Assembly: GCA_017530275.1 (NCBI GenBank)
Contig: JAFXMP010000319.1
Span: forward strand, 1-39,080
Direction: 5' to 3'
From: Clostridia bacterium
GTDB taxonomy: Bacteria; Bacillota_A; Clostridia; Christensenellales; Aristaeellaceae
Length of the DNA: 39,080 nucleotides
Part shown: positions 26,284-34,072 of the stretch, one piece after another
Position numbering within the stretch: the stretch's first letter is position 1
How the letters are laid out: each line of letters starts with the position of its first letter
Program-made: the position numbers and the translations under genes
Notes under the pieces: generated by a model
Told to the model about the DNA's origin: nothing
The model's input: the letters and a program-made list of their open reading frames with translations, nothing else
Databases searched by the model: none

Positions 26284-28500
26284 ATGAAAAAAGTTACGGA
26301 CCTCATCGTATCCCGGCGGAACTGGATTTTAGTCATCATGATTTGTCTGTCCGCCGTCTGCGGGGTCCTTTCCCTGCAAGTGCGCGTCAATTACGATATG
26401 ACCAAGTATCTGCCGGATGATTCCGCCATGAAAAAGGGCCTGGACATCATGGCGGAGGAGTTTCCGTCCCTGGGGGCGGACAAGAGCATCCGGGTGATGG
26501 CGGAAGGGCTGGACGAAGAAAAGCAGGCGGAACTGAAGGAAAAGCTGAAAGCTCTTCCCTATGTGGAAAGCGTGGCCCATGACGGCAGCGAAAAATATCA
26601 TCAGGGAGATTATTCGCTGTTTGTGATCAGCACGTCATATGATTACGGTTCACCCGAGGAACGGTCCATCGAAAACGCCCTGGAAAAGAACTTTCAGGAA
26701 TACCACACTGTTTACCGGAATGACAATCCCGGGTCGGACGGCGTGCCGGCCTGGCTGCTGCTGTCCGCCATCGCCATTCTGGTTGCAATCCTGCTGATCA
26801 TGTGTCAATCCTGGTTTGAGCCGATCCTGTTCCTGCTCAACATCGGCATCGCCGTATTGATCAACGAAGGCACGAATCTGTTTCTGGGGCAAATCTCTTA
26901 TGTCACCTCTTCCATGGCCGCGGTTATGCAGTTGGTATTGTCCATCGATTATTCCATCATGCTCATGAACCGCTACCGCCAGGAAAAAGCCGCCGGGCTT
27001 GAAAAGCGCCAGGCTATGTCCGCCGCGCTGCGCAATTGCTTTTCCTCCGTGTCGAGCAGCGCGCTGACCACCGCCGCGGGGCTGCTGGCGCTGGCCTTCA
27101 TGCATTTTAAAATCGGCCTGGATCTGGGCGTGGTGCTGGCCAAGGGCGTGCTGATCAGCCTGATCTGCGTGCTGACTTCGCTGCCCGGCATCGTGCTTTT
27201 AGGGGACCGCCTGATCGACCGGACCGGGAAAAAGACGTTCCATCTTTCTACAGGCTGGCTTGCCCGGTTCAGCTTCCGGCGGCGGGTGATCCTTTCCTGC
27301 GTGTTCGTTCTGATGTTCGTTTCTTTTTATTTCCTCCAGGGCAATACCCAAATCACATATATACTTGCGAAAGTCGATCCCATCATGGATATCTTCCCGC
27401 CGGAAAACACGCTGGTGATCGTGTATGAAAACCAGGATGAGGAAAAAATGGCCCGGCTGGGGGAAACCCTGGAAAGCTGGGACGGGGTGACGCAGGTGAT
27501 GAGCTACCCCGCCATTTTCGGCAAGGCGTACACGGCGCAGGAATTGTACGATGCTCTGGGAAGCCTTGGCGGCGGTATGGGGACGGACCTTGGCGAAGGG
27601 ATCAGTTTTGATCCCAGCATGCTCAATACGGTTTATTCTTTTTACTTCGCGGGATCAAACACGCCCGCTTCCGAGCAGAAAATGACTATCCCGGAATTAT
27701 TCAATTATGTGCATGATAAACTGCTCAACAACATCCTCTTTTCGGCGCTGATCAGCCCGGAAATCAAAGAAACCATTGTAAATGCCAAGGAGACGCTGGA
27801 CAGCGGCATGCGCATGCTGAAATCCGACCGCTACTCCCGCCTGATCGCTTACACCAACCTGCCTGTGGAAGGCGGGGAGACGGAAGCGCTGCTTGCCATG
27901 CTGAATGAAGAGGGAAAAACGCTTTCGGGAGACTATTACCTGATCGGCAATTCACCCATGAGCGATGAAATGCGCCACACGTTCTCCGATGAACTGCGGA
28001 CCATCACCCAACTGACCGCCGCGGCCATTTTCCTGATCGTGCTCATTTCCTCCCGGTCCTTCGTCGTGCCCGCGCTGCTGGTGCTGATCGTTCAGTGCGG
28101 CGTATACATCACGGTAACGGTGGTGGGCTGGCAGGGATACAGCATCTATTTCCTGGCGCTGCTGATCGTGGAATGCATCCTGATGGGAGCCACCATCGAT
28201 TACGGCATCCTGTTTACCGGCTATTATCGGGAGCACCGAAAGCGCGATGCGATTCCCGACGCCTTAAAAGCCGCCTATGACGGCTCCATCCACTCCATTA
28301 TGACCTCGGGGCTGATCCTGGTTGTTGTTACGGGCATCCTTGGCTATACCTATTCCGACCCCACCGTGGCGGAAATTTGCCGCACCATTTCCACCGGCGC
28401 GCTTTCCGCGATCCTGGTGATCCTGTTCCTGCTGCCCGGCCTGCTGTCGGCGCTGGACCGGCTGATCGTTCATGGGAAAAAAACGATCAATAAACCGTGA
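26284..28500 (+). CDS. MMPL/RND family membrane exporter
   Basis: The 738 residues have the two-fold RND layout: a first membrane segment near 13-30, extracytoplasmic domain (about 35-150), a cluster of five membrane segments (near 155-310), another segment near 342-358, a second extracytoplasmic domain (about 360-570) and a final cluster (near 573-725). The motif SIDYSIMLMNRYR (near 220) and its counterpart ATIDYGILFTGYYREHRKR (near 637) are the conserved Asp-containing segment 4 motifs of MMPL proteins. Substrates are usually lipids or hydrophobic compounds; none can be named here. ATG 26284 lies after AAGAGGACAGG. Confidence 0.92.
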   Translation: MKKVTDLIVSRRNWILVIMICLSAVCGVLSLQVRVNYDMTKYLPDDSAMKKGLDIMAEEFPSLGADKSIRVMAEGLDEEKQAELKEKLKALPYVESVAHDGSEKYHQGDYSLFVISTSYDYGSPEERSIENALEKNFQEYHTVYRNDNPGSDGVPAWLLLSAIAILVAILLIMCQSWFEPILFLLNIGIAVLINEGTNLFLGQISYVTSSMAAVMQLVLSIDYSIMLMNRYRQEKAAGLEKRQAMSAALRNCFSSVSSSALTTAAGLLALAFMHFKIGLDLGVVLAKGVLISLICVLTSLPGIVLLGDRLIDRTGKKTFHLSTGWLARFSFRRRVILSCVFVLMFVSFYFLQGNTQITYILAKVDPIMDIFPPENTLVIVYENQDEEKMARLGETLESWDGVTQVMSYPAIFGKAYTAQELYDALGSLGGGMGTDLGEGISFDPSMLNTVYSFYFAGSNTPASEQKMTIPELFNYVHDKLLNNILFSALISPEIKETIVNAKETLDSGMRMLKSDRYSRLIAYTNLPVEGGETEALLAMLNEEGKTLSGDYYLIGNSPMSDEMRHTFSDELRTITQLTAAAIFLIVLISSRSFVVPALLVLIVQCGVYITVTVVGWQGYSIYFLALLIVECILMGATIDYGILFTGYYREHRKRDAIPDALKAAYDGSIHSIMTSGLILVVVTGILGYTYSDPTVAEICRTISTGALSAILVILFLLPGLLSALDRLIVHGKKTINKP

Positions 28501-28549
28501 TTTCGAATATTTTATTGTGTGAATGTGCTTAACAACTTGTTTTTTCCTG

Positions 28550-28577
28550 TTGACAACACGCTGTTTTTATGTATAAT
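28550..28577 (+). promoter_or_regulatory. Sigma-A promoter of the ohrR-like operon
   Basis: -35 TTGACA (28550-28555) and -10 TATAAT (28572-28577) are both consensus, with a 16-base spacer. The predicted start near 28584 coincides with the first base of the palindromic operator. Confidence 0.88.
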
Positions 28578-28583
28578 GATAGT

Positions 28584-28600
28584 GCACAATCAAATTGTGC
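28584..28600 (+). promoter_or_regulatory. Palindromic operator at the ohrR-like transcription start
   Basis: GCACAAT-CAA-ATTGTGC is a perfect 7-3-7 inverted repeat seven bases after the -10 box. Its place and symmetry fit a dimeric MarR/OhrR repressor that blocks its own promoter. A loose half-site (ATTGTGTG near 28514) lies upstream. Confidence 0.75.
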
Positions 28601-28628
28601 GAAATTGGAAATGGGAGGTGCAAGCAGG

Positions 28629-29087
28629 ATGACAAATGAAACGGGTGACTTTGACGCGTTGAAACTGAAGAATCAGGTATGCTTTCCGCTATATGCATGC
28701 TCGAAGAAATTGGTGCGTCAGTATGGCCCGTACTTAAAGGAACTAAACCTCACGTATACCCAATACATCGTGATGATGGTGCTGTGGGAAAAAGAAACCG
28801 TCTCTTCCAGGGAGCTTGCCGAGTGCCTCCATCTGGATTACGGCACCCTGACGCCCGTGCTGAAAAGACTGCACAAGGCAGGATATCTGACAAGGGAGAG
28901 GGCGGATGAGGACGAACGGCTCTTGAAACTGACGCTGACAGAGGAAGGACGGGCGCTGAAAACGAAAGCCGTCAAGATTCCCCCGGCAATTGGCGAATGC
29001 ATGGGCCTGACAATGGAGGAATTCCACACACTGCATGTGCTGACCAATAAGGCGCTGAAAAACATGGAAGAAAGAAATGGTTTATGA
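28629..29087 (+). CDS. OhrR-type MarR family redox-sensing regulator
   Basis: The 152-residue winged-helix protein closely follows the OhrR layout: LKLKNQVCFPLYACSKKLVR with Cys18 at the place of the peroxide-reactive Cys15 of Bacillus OhrR, LTYTQYIVMMVLWE, the recognition region LDYGTLTPVLKRLHKAGYL and the wing RADEDERLLKLTLTEEG. The Tyr residues that sense the oxidised Cys also look present (LYACSK, LTYTQY). Oxidation of Cys18 by organic peroxide would release DNA. ATG 28629 follows GGGAGGT. A glutathione peroxidase downstream agrees with a peroxide response, but no ohr gene is in the window. Confidence 0.92.
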   Translation: MTNETGDFDALKLKNQVCFPLYACSKKLVRQYGPYLKELNLTYTQYIVMMVLWEKETVSSRELAECLHLDYGTLTPVLKRLHKAGYLTRERADEDERLLKLTLTEEGRALKTKAVKIPPAIGECMGLTMEEFHTLHVLTNKALKNMEERNGL

Positions 29088-29147
29088 TTTTCGCTAAACA
29101 GGCATGGCTATCATCTGTGAAAAAGATACGAAAGGAGTGCATGTGAT

Positions 29148-30257
29148 ATGGAAAGATATCAAGAACCTTTTGATATTCAAGACTATATGACGAAGGGCGT
29201 GGAACAGGTCGTATCGGACGCGGTCAAGGCGACGCTGAAAGATCCGCGGGAGAGCGCTTTTATGCTGAGATTTTCGGCGGCAAGCATACGCGCTTCCCAA
29301 AAACGGAGGAAAGCGGAAGACGCGGGAGAACATATTCCGCCTTTTCTGATCGCAAGCATTACCAGCCAGTGCAACCTGCACTGTGCAGGCTGTTATTCCA
29401 GATGCAACCATGCCACGGTGGACGCTGCGCCGGTTTCCCAGCTTACAAGCGACGAATGGTTCAGGATATTTGACGAGGCAGATGATCTTGGCGTCAGCTT
29501 CATCCTTCTCGCAGGCGGAGAGCCGATGCTGCGCAGGGATATTATTGAAGCGGCGGGAAAAAAGCCCAATATCCTGTTCCCGATTTTCACCAACGGGACA
29601 TTTATGGACGAGCGATACTTTGAACTGTTCGATAAGCACCGCAATCTGCTTCCCATCATGAGCATTGAAGGGGAAAAAGAAATCACGGATGCCCGGCGCG
29701 GCAGCGGGATCTATGAGCGTTTGATTGCCAATATGGATGAATTGCAGCGCCGCGGGCTGATCTTTGGCGCGTCCGTGACCGTTACGAAAGCCAATATCCG
29801 GGAAGCGGTCTCCGCTTCCTTCCTGAGAAACCTTTCTGACAGAGGCTGTAAGGCGGTCATCTTTGTGGAATTCGTTCCCGTGACAGAGGAGAGCAAAGAA
29901 CTTGCTCCCGGCGACGCGGAGCGGGAGTATTTGCAGGGAGAAATCCTTCGGCTTCGTGCAGAGCATCCGGAGATGGTATATATCTCTTTCCCGGGAGATG
30001 AAAAGAGCTCTGGCGGCTGCGTGGCGGCTGGGCGCGGGTTTTTCCATATCAATTCCCATGGCGGAGCGGAGCCCTGCCCCTTCTCTCCGTATTCGGATAT
30101 CAATGTGCGGGATACCTCCCTGCGGGAAGCCATTAATTCAAGATTGTTCAGAACGCTGCGGGATCATGGACATCTGCTGGAAGATCACGCGGGTGGCTGC
30201 GTTTTGTATGAAAAACGTGATCTTGTGGAGAGAATGATTGCCGGCCAGACCGAGTAA
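29148..30257 (+). CDS. Radical SAM protein with C-terminal extra cysteines (SPASM-like)
   Basis: The 369 residues include the 4Fe-4S motif CNLHCAGC (Cys75, Cys79, Cys82) followed by a radical SAM barrel with LLAGGEPMLR near 124, FTNGTF near 148 and SIEGEKE near 170. The C-terminal part has Cys291 (SGGCVAAG), Cys310 (EPCPFSPYSD) and Cys351 (GGCVLYE), as if for an auxiliary cluster of SPASM type. These enzymes make chemically difficult changes to peptides or cofactors; no precursor peptide is visible nearby. ATG 29148 lies behind GAAAGGAG. It follows the regulator by 60 bp and probably shares its transcript. Confidence 0.9.
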   Translation: MERYQEPFDIQDYMTKGVEQVVSDAVKATLKDPRESAFMLRFSAASIRASQKRRKAEDAGEHIPPFLIASITSQCNLHCAGCYSRCNHATVDAAPVSQLTSDEWFRIFDEADDLGVSFILLAGGEPMLRRDIIEAAGKKPNILFPIFTNGTFMDERYFELFDKHRNLLPIMSIEGEKEITDARRGSGIYERLIANMDELQRRGLIFGASVTVTKANIREAVSASFLRNLSDRGCKAVIFVEFVPVTEESKELAPGDAEREYLQGEILRLRAEHPEMVYISFPGDEKSSGGCVAAGRGFFHINSHGGAEPCPFSPYSDINVRDTSLREAINSRLFRTLRDHGHLLEDHAGGCVLYEKRDLVERMIAGQTE

Positions 30258-30333
30258 ATGGTAATGACACGACACGCTGCATACGCTGAACCAAAGCGGC
30301 GACAAAATGAAAGAAAATGAGGAGGAAAAGAAA

Positions 30334-30885
30334 ATGACAGTCTATGATTTTACGGTGAAGGACAGAAGGGGAAATGAGGTCGCCTTAAGCGAGTATTCCG
30401 GGAAGGTGCTGCTCATCGTCAACACAGCCACGGGATGCGGCTTTACCCCCCACTATGAACCGTTGGAAGCCATGTACAAAGAATTCCGGGATCAGGGATT
30501 TGAAATCCTCGATTTCCCCTGCAATCAGTTTGCGGGTCAGGCTCCGGGTTCCGGGGATGAGATCCATGAATTCTGCACGCTGAAATTCGGAACGGAGTTC
30601 CCGCAGTTTGCCAAGATCGACGTGAACGGCGAAAACGCCGATCCCCTGTTTGCATACCTTGCTGCAGAAAAGCCGTTCGCCGGATTCGGCAAAGGGCTGA
30701 AGAACGCTGCGCTGAACAAGTTTGCGGACATGAACAATAAAAAGTATGGCGACAAGACCTACATTGGCTGGAATTTTACCAAATTCCTGGTAGACCGTCA
30801 GGGCCATGTGATTGCCAGATTCGAGCCCACAACAGATATGAAAGAGGTTAGGGAAGCGGTCGACGCGGAGTTGGCGAAGAAATGA
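30334..30885 (+). CDS. Glutathione peroxidase family protein (Cys type)
   Basis: The 183-residue enzyme reduces peroxides; bacterial members usually take electrons from thioredoxin. The catalytic tetrad is present: Cys35 in NTATGCGFTPHYEPLE, Gln65 in FPCNQFAGQAPGS, and Trp146-Asn147 in IGWNFTKFLV. The second Cys near residue 63 (FPCNQ) and Cys81 (EFCTLKF) could be the resolving residues. I chose ATG 30334 because GAGGAGG precedes it; the longer reading from 30307 overlaps that site. It is consistent with the OhrR-type regulator at the head of the group. Confidence 0.93.
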   Translation: MTVYDFTVKDRRGNEVALSEYSGKVLLIVNTATGCGFTPHYEPLEAMYKEFRDQGFEILDFPCNQFAGQAPGSGDEIHEFCTLKFGTEFPQFAKIDVNGENADPLFAYLAAEKPFAGFGKGLKNAALNKFADMNNKKYGDKTYIGWNFTKFLVDRQGHVIARFEPTTDMKEVREAVDAELAKK

Positions 30886-30904
30886 TCAAAAGAGGGATAT
30901 CTTC

Positions 30905-31071
30905 ATGAAGTATGGAGATAGTGCGTTTGATATACACTGTCTTTTCTCTTCTATATTCCTGTGGCGGCAGCTGCCAGTCTGGTGCCGGTACTGGAAATGC
31001 TGATGCTCCCTAAAACCGTGTGTTATATGCTCCTGATCTGGGTTTTCAGGAGATATGCGTTGGCGGAGTAA
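30905..31071 (+). pseudogene. Short decayed membrane-protein ORF
   Basis: An ORF starts at ATG 30905 (MKYGDSAFDI) and stops at 31001. A shifted frame ending at TAA 31069-31071 continues as hydrophobic sequence: YIPVAAAASLVPVLEML, then TVCYMLLIWVFRRYALAE. Joining the frames near 30935 gives one small membrane protein of about 55 residues. It may be a frameshifted gene, or simply non-coding sequence that happens to read so. The parent family is not recognised. Confidence 0.4.
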
Positions 31072-31118
31072 ACCGTTTGGCATTCTGCTCTGTTCAATCA
31101 AGAAAGGATGGAAAAAAC

Positions 31119-31529
31119 ATGAAGATCGCCGTCAGATATTATACAAAGACCGGGAACACAAAGCGTCTCGCGGAGGCTGTGGCAAAGGCTGCCGGCGTGC
31201 AAGCGCTTCCGATCAGCAATCCTGTCACGGAGCAGGTGGACATTCTGTTCCTCGGCAATTCCTATTACGCCTTCAGTATCGATCCGGAAGTGAAGACGTT
31301 CATCCAATCTCTGGATAAAAGCAAGGTGGGCCGTATCGTCAATTTCGGCTCCGCCGCGATGCTGAACTCTACCTATAAGAAAGTCAAAGCAGAGGCGGAT
31401 AAGGCTGGCATTCCCATGGATGAACGGGAATTCCACTGCAAAGGCGAATTCAAAGGCATACACAAAGGCAGGCCTAATGAAGATGACATGAAAGCCGCCG
31501 CGGCGTTTGCCAGGGAAATTGTGGGGTGA
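31119..31529 (+). CDS. Flavodoxin-like protein
   Basis: The 136 residues form a short flavodoxin fold: the phosphate-binding loop YYTKTGNTKRLAEAV (near 7-21), the strand VDILFLGNSYYAFSIDP and GRIVNFGSAAMLNST. It should bind FMN and shuttle electrons. I chose ATG 31119 behind AAAGGATGG; the upstream extension runs into the decayed ORF. The next gene begins 4 bases after its stop, so the two are coupled. Its partner is unknown; the radical SAM protein nearby needs a reductant and is one candidate. Confidence 0.87.
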   Translation: MKIAVRYYTKTGNTKRLAEAVAKAAGVQALPISNPVTEQVDILFLGNSYYAFSIDPEVKTFIQSLDKSKVGRIVNFGSAAMLNSTYKKVKAEADKAGIPMDEREFHCKGEFKGIHKGRPNEDDMKAAAAFAREIVG

Positions 31530-31533
31530 GCAA

Positions 31534-32691
31534 ATGCCTTTGATTTATCAGCTGACTCAAAATTCTACAGACAGGAATGGGCTGTCCCGTGAAAAAACGA
31601 TTGTCCGAACCAGCGTGATCGGCATCATCGCCAATGTGTTCCTTGCCGGTTTCAAGGCAGCCGTCGGTCTGATGGCCAATTCCATCGCCATTGTGCTGGA
31701 CGCCGTCAATAACATTTCCGACGCGGGCAGTTCCCTGATCACCATTGTCGGAACGAAGCTGGCTGGCAGAGAGCCGGACAAAAAGCACCCCTTCGGATAC
31801 GGACGGATCGAATACCTGAGCGCGATGATCATCTCCGTGATCGTGCTGTATGCCGGTATCACGTCTTTTGTGGAATCTGTCAAGCAGATCATCCATCCTG
31901 AAACGCCGGACTATAACGCAGTCTCGCTGATCATCGTGGCTGTTGCGGTCGTGGTCAAGATCCTGCTGGGCCGCTATGTCAAGGGCGTGGGCGAAAAGGT
32001 CAATTCGGATTCCCTGATCAATTCAGGGGAAGACGCCAGGCTGGATGCTGTTATTTCGGCATCCACACTTGTTGCCGCAGCCGTTTTCATGCTTTTCCAT
32101 ATATCTCTGGAAGCATGGCTCGGCGCAGTCATATCCATCGTGATCATCAAATCAGGAATTGAGATGCTTCGCGATACAGTTTCCCAGATCCTCGGAGAAC
32201 GCAATGATATTGACCTTGCCCGGGGAATTTATCAGACGGTCACTTCTTTCCCTGACGTGCAGGGCGCTTACGACCTGGTGCTGAACAATTACGGGCCGGA
32301 TGCCTGGAACGGCTCTATCCACATCGAAGTGCCGGACACGTATTCAGCAGATCGGCTGGATCAGTTGATCCGTGAGATTACAATCAAGGTGATCGAAAAG
32401 CATCGTGTGATCCTGACAGCCGTTGGAGTATATTCAGTCAACACAAAGGACGAGGAGATCATCAGAGCAAAGGAGCAGGTTCAGGAGATCGTGTTCGCCC
32501 ACAAGCATGTCCGGCAAATGCATGGATTTTATCTGCTGAAGGAGCAAAAAACGATGCGTTTCGATATCGTGATCAGCTTTGAAGCAAAAGACCGCAGGGC
32601 AATTTACACAGAGGTTGTTTCTGATGTGCAAAAAGCATTCCCGGATTATGAATTGCAGATTGCCATGGATACGGATTTTTCGGAAGAATGA
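31534..32691 (+). CDS. Cation diffusion facilitator (CDF) metal exporter
   Basis: The 385-residue protein exports divalent metal ions in exchange for protons. It shows six predicted membrane segments. The segment 2 metal site is DAVNNISD (Asp56, Asn60, Asp63), followed by the conserved HPFGYGRIEYLSA, and Asp residues in segment 5 (EDARLDAVISAS). After the membrane part come about 170 cytoplasmic residues forming two ferredoxin-like domains. Replacement of the His of zinc-type CDFs by Asn points to Mn or Fe rather than Zn, by inference. ATG 31534 is 4 bases after the flavodoxin stop. Confidence 0.92.
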   Translation: MPLIYQLTQNSTDRNGLSREKTIVRTSVIGIIANVFLAGFKAAVGLMANSIAIVLDAVNNISDAGSSLITIVGTKLAGREPDKKHPFGYGRIEYLSAMIISVIVLYAGITSFVESVKQIIHPETPDYNAVSLIIVAVAVVVKILLGRYVKGVGEKVNSDSLINSGEDARLDAVISASTLVAAAVFMLFHISLEAWLGAVISIVIIKSGIEMLRDTVSQILGERNDIDLARGIYQTVTSFPDVQGAYDLVLNNYGPDAWNGSIHIEVPDTYSADRLDQLIREITIKVIEKHRVILTAVGVYSVNTKDEEIIRAKEQVQEIVFAHKHVRQMHGFYLLKEQKTMRFDIVISFEAKDRRAIYTEVVSDVQKAFPDYELQIAMDTDFSEE

Positions 32692-32709
32692 GAAAGAATC
32701 AATGTTTTT

Positions 32710-32738
32710 CTGCGGTGGATAAAGCCCCGCAGTTTTTT
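32710..32738 (+). terminator. Intrinsic terminator after the CDF gene
   Basis: Stem CTGCGG (32710-32715) with CCGCAG (32727-32732) is followed directly by TTTTTT. It ends the ohrR-like to CDF transcript. Confidence 0.85.
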
Positions 32739-32950
32739 GTGTATCTGTGCGGCATGTTCACATCGAAAACCGGAAAACAAGCTGCTCGACAAAGCAGCGT
32801 GCCATGCTGTTGCATTTGACACAGCTTTTCTCTTCCATAGGACAGGCGTTTGTGGTATAATCCGGCTTGAGAAACGCCAGCTTCTCCATGAAAGGATTTT
32901 GCTTATAGGAAAAGGGTTCTGGTCGGGCGAGGATCGAAGGAGGTGTAGGA
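32739..32950. other. Intergenic stretch without a recognisable gene
   Basis: I see no convincing gene between the CDF terminator and the FMN-reductase remnant. A GTGGTATAATCC segment near 32850 resembles a -10 box, and AAGGAGGTG at 32938-32946 is a good ribosome site. Both are now in front of a broken ORF. Confidence 0.5.
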
Positions 32951-33309
32951 ATGAAAGCGTTTATCGACAGATGCACGCAATAGTGCAATACCCACGAGCC
33001 CCATAAGACAATCTCTCCGGGCAAAAGGGGATTTGCTATTGCGCTTCGCACCGGACCGGGTATGAAAGAATGTGAGAGGATTGTCAGCAGCATAGAGCAT
33101 TTTTTTGGTCATCTGGAGATTGCATGCACTGGAAGCCTTGAATTATGCGCTGTTGAATATAAGGAAGCTGCAGCTGGCCGGAAAGAAGAAATCAAAGCAT
33201 TTTGTCAAAAAATGTAACGGTGGACTATGCCGGTGCGCACCTGTTGGAGACGTTGGAAATCCATAACAAACTATCTGGCGGAAACAGCGGAAGAACACAA
33301 GCCGTTTAG
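32951..33309 (+). pseudogene. 5'-truncated NADPH-dependent FMN reductase remnant
   Basis: ATG 32951 opens MKAFIDRCTQ, which matches the internal QMKAFIDRC motif of flavodoxin-fold FMN reductases, not a start. An amber TAG at 32981 interrupts. The same frame then runs 77 codons (CNTHEPHKTISPGKRGFAIA, LRTGPGMKECERIVSSIEHF) to TAA 33215. A shift at the A-run near 33207-33212 restores VTVDYAGAHLLETLEIHNKL to a TAG at 33307. The N-terminal FMN-binding half is missing. This is a remnant by three independent signs: 5' loss, nonsense codon and frameshift. Confidence 0.75.
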
Positions 33310-33329
33310 GGAGGATGCAAAGAGGAACA

Positions 33330-33969
33330 GAAATTGGAAATGCGGGAAGACCGGCTATGGAATCGTCTGGGTGCTCGCGCTGGTATTGCTTCTCAGCACC
33401 GCGGCGGCGTAAACATCGAATGACATCCGGGTACCGCTGGATTGCGGCGATCCGCAGAACTGGGTATATGCGGGTTCAGAAGACGGCGAAACGCTGGCGG
33501 ATGTGTTTTTCATCGCGCCTTCCGCATTTGGCGGCAGCGAAGGGGCATATCTCATGGATTTCTCTTATGAAAAGCCCAGGAACAATTTCATGGGCGCTAT
33601 CAATACCTGATGAAGGATTGCTTCGGGGATGAAGCTCTGCAAAAGCAGCTGATCGCCTGCTGCGCCATTGGCTGGCGGCTGACGGAGGAAGAAACGGAAC
33701 AGTGGCCCCAGCTCCGGGCGGCGCAGGGGAAAACGGACACCGGCGTGATCATTTCCTTCAATACGGAGGCGGAAGACATGGCGGATTCCTTGATGATCCC
33801 GGCAGGTATGAAAACACTTTCGATCAACCCGCTGAACTGGAAAACCGACGGGGAACTGGCCGAAAAAAAGGAACCTTGGCGCGTGCTTTACCGACTATGG
33901 CGGCAATATCCTGGACGAAACTTGGAAAAGAACGTGCAGGATCGTATCCTGGCGTATGTGAATGTGTGA
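33330..33969 (+). pseudogene. Broken DUF3089 (alpha/beta-hydrolase-like) secreted protein gene
   Basis: A signal-anchor (GIVWVLALVLLLSTAAA) ends in TAA at 33410. The same frame continues for 65 codons (TSNDIRVPLDCGDPQNWVYA, ADVFFIAPSAFGG, DFSYEKPRNNFMGAI) to TGA 33608. The next piece, from about 33610, is in another frame (MKDCFGDEALQKQLIACCAI, TDTGVIISFNTEAEDMADSL) and corresponds to a later part of the family, so about 100 residues between them appear deleted. A third shift near 33873 moves LGACFTDYGGNILDE out of frame. In intact DUF3089 proteins these blocks are continuous. Confidence 0.75.
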
Positions 33970-33997
33970 AAAGCCTCAAAAAAGGAGGAAAAAAGCA

Positions 33998-34072
33998 ATG
34001 TTTGTCGAAGAAAAAGTTCAGAGACTTCTGTCGAACAAACAGCCGCAACAACAGAGAGGGTGTTTTCTATGA
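33998..34072 (+). CDS. Short ORF translationally coupled to the solute-binding array gene
   Basis: A 24-codon ORF (MFVEEKVQRLLSNKQPQQQR, then GCFL) begins at ATG 33998 behind AAAGGAGG and ends at TGA 34070-34072, which overlaps the ATG at 34069 of the large gene as ATGA. The ribosome site is stronger than that of the large gene itself, so translation of the short ORF may load the next gene. It could be a real leader peptide or the leftover of a lost gene; no similarity is recognised. Confidence 0.5.
   Translation: MFVEEKVQRLLSNKQPQQQRGCFL

Noticed and set aside
32951..32983. A genuine 10-codon peptide (MKAFIDRCTQ) behind a strong ribosome site
   Set aside because: The sequence matches an internal motif of FMN reductases and continues in frame after the TAG, so a truncated gene explains it better.
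32758..33093. A 111-codon open frame on the minus strand in the graveyard region
   Set aside because: It has no ribosome site and no family resemblance, and it lies opposite the recognisable FMN-reductase remnant.
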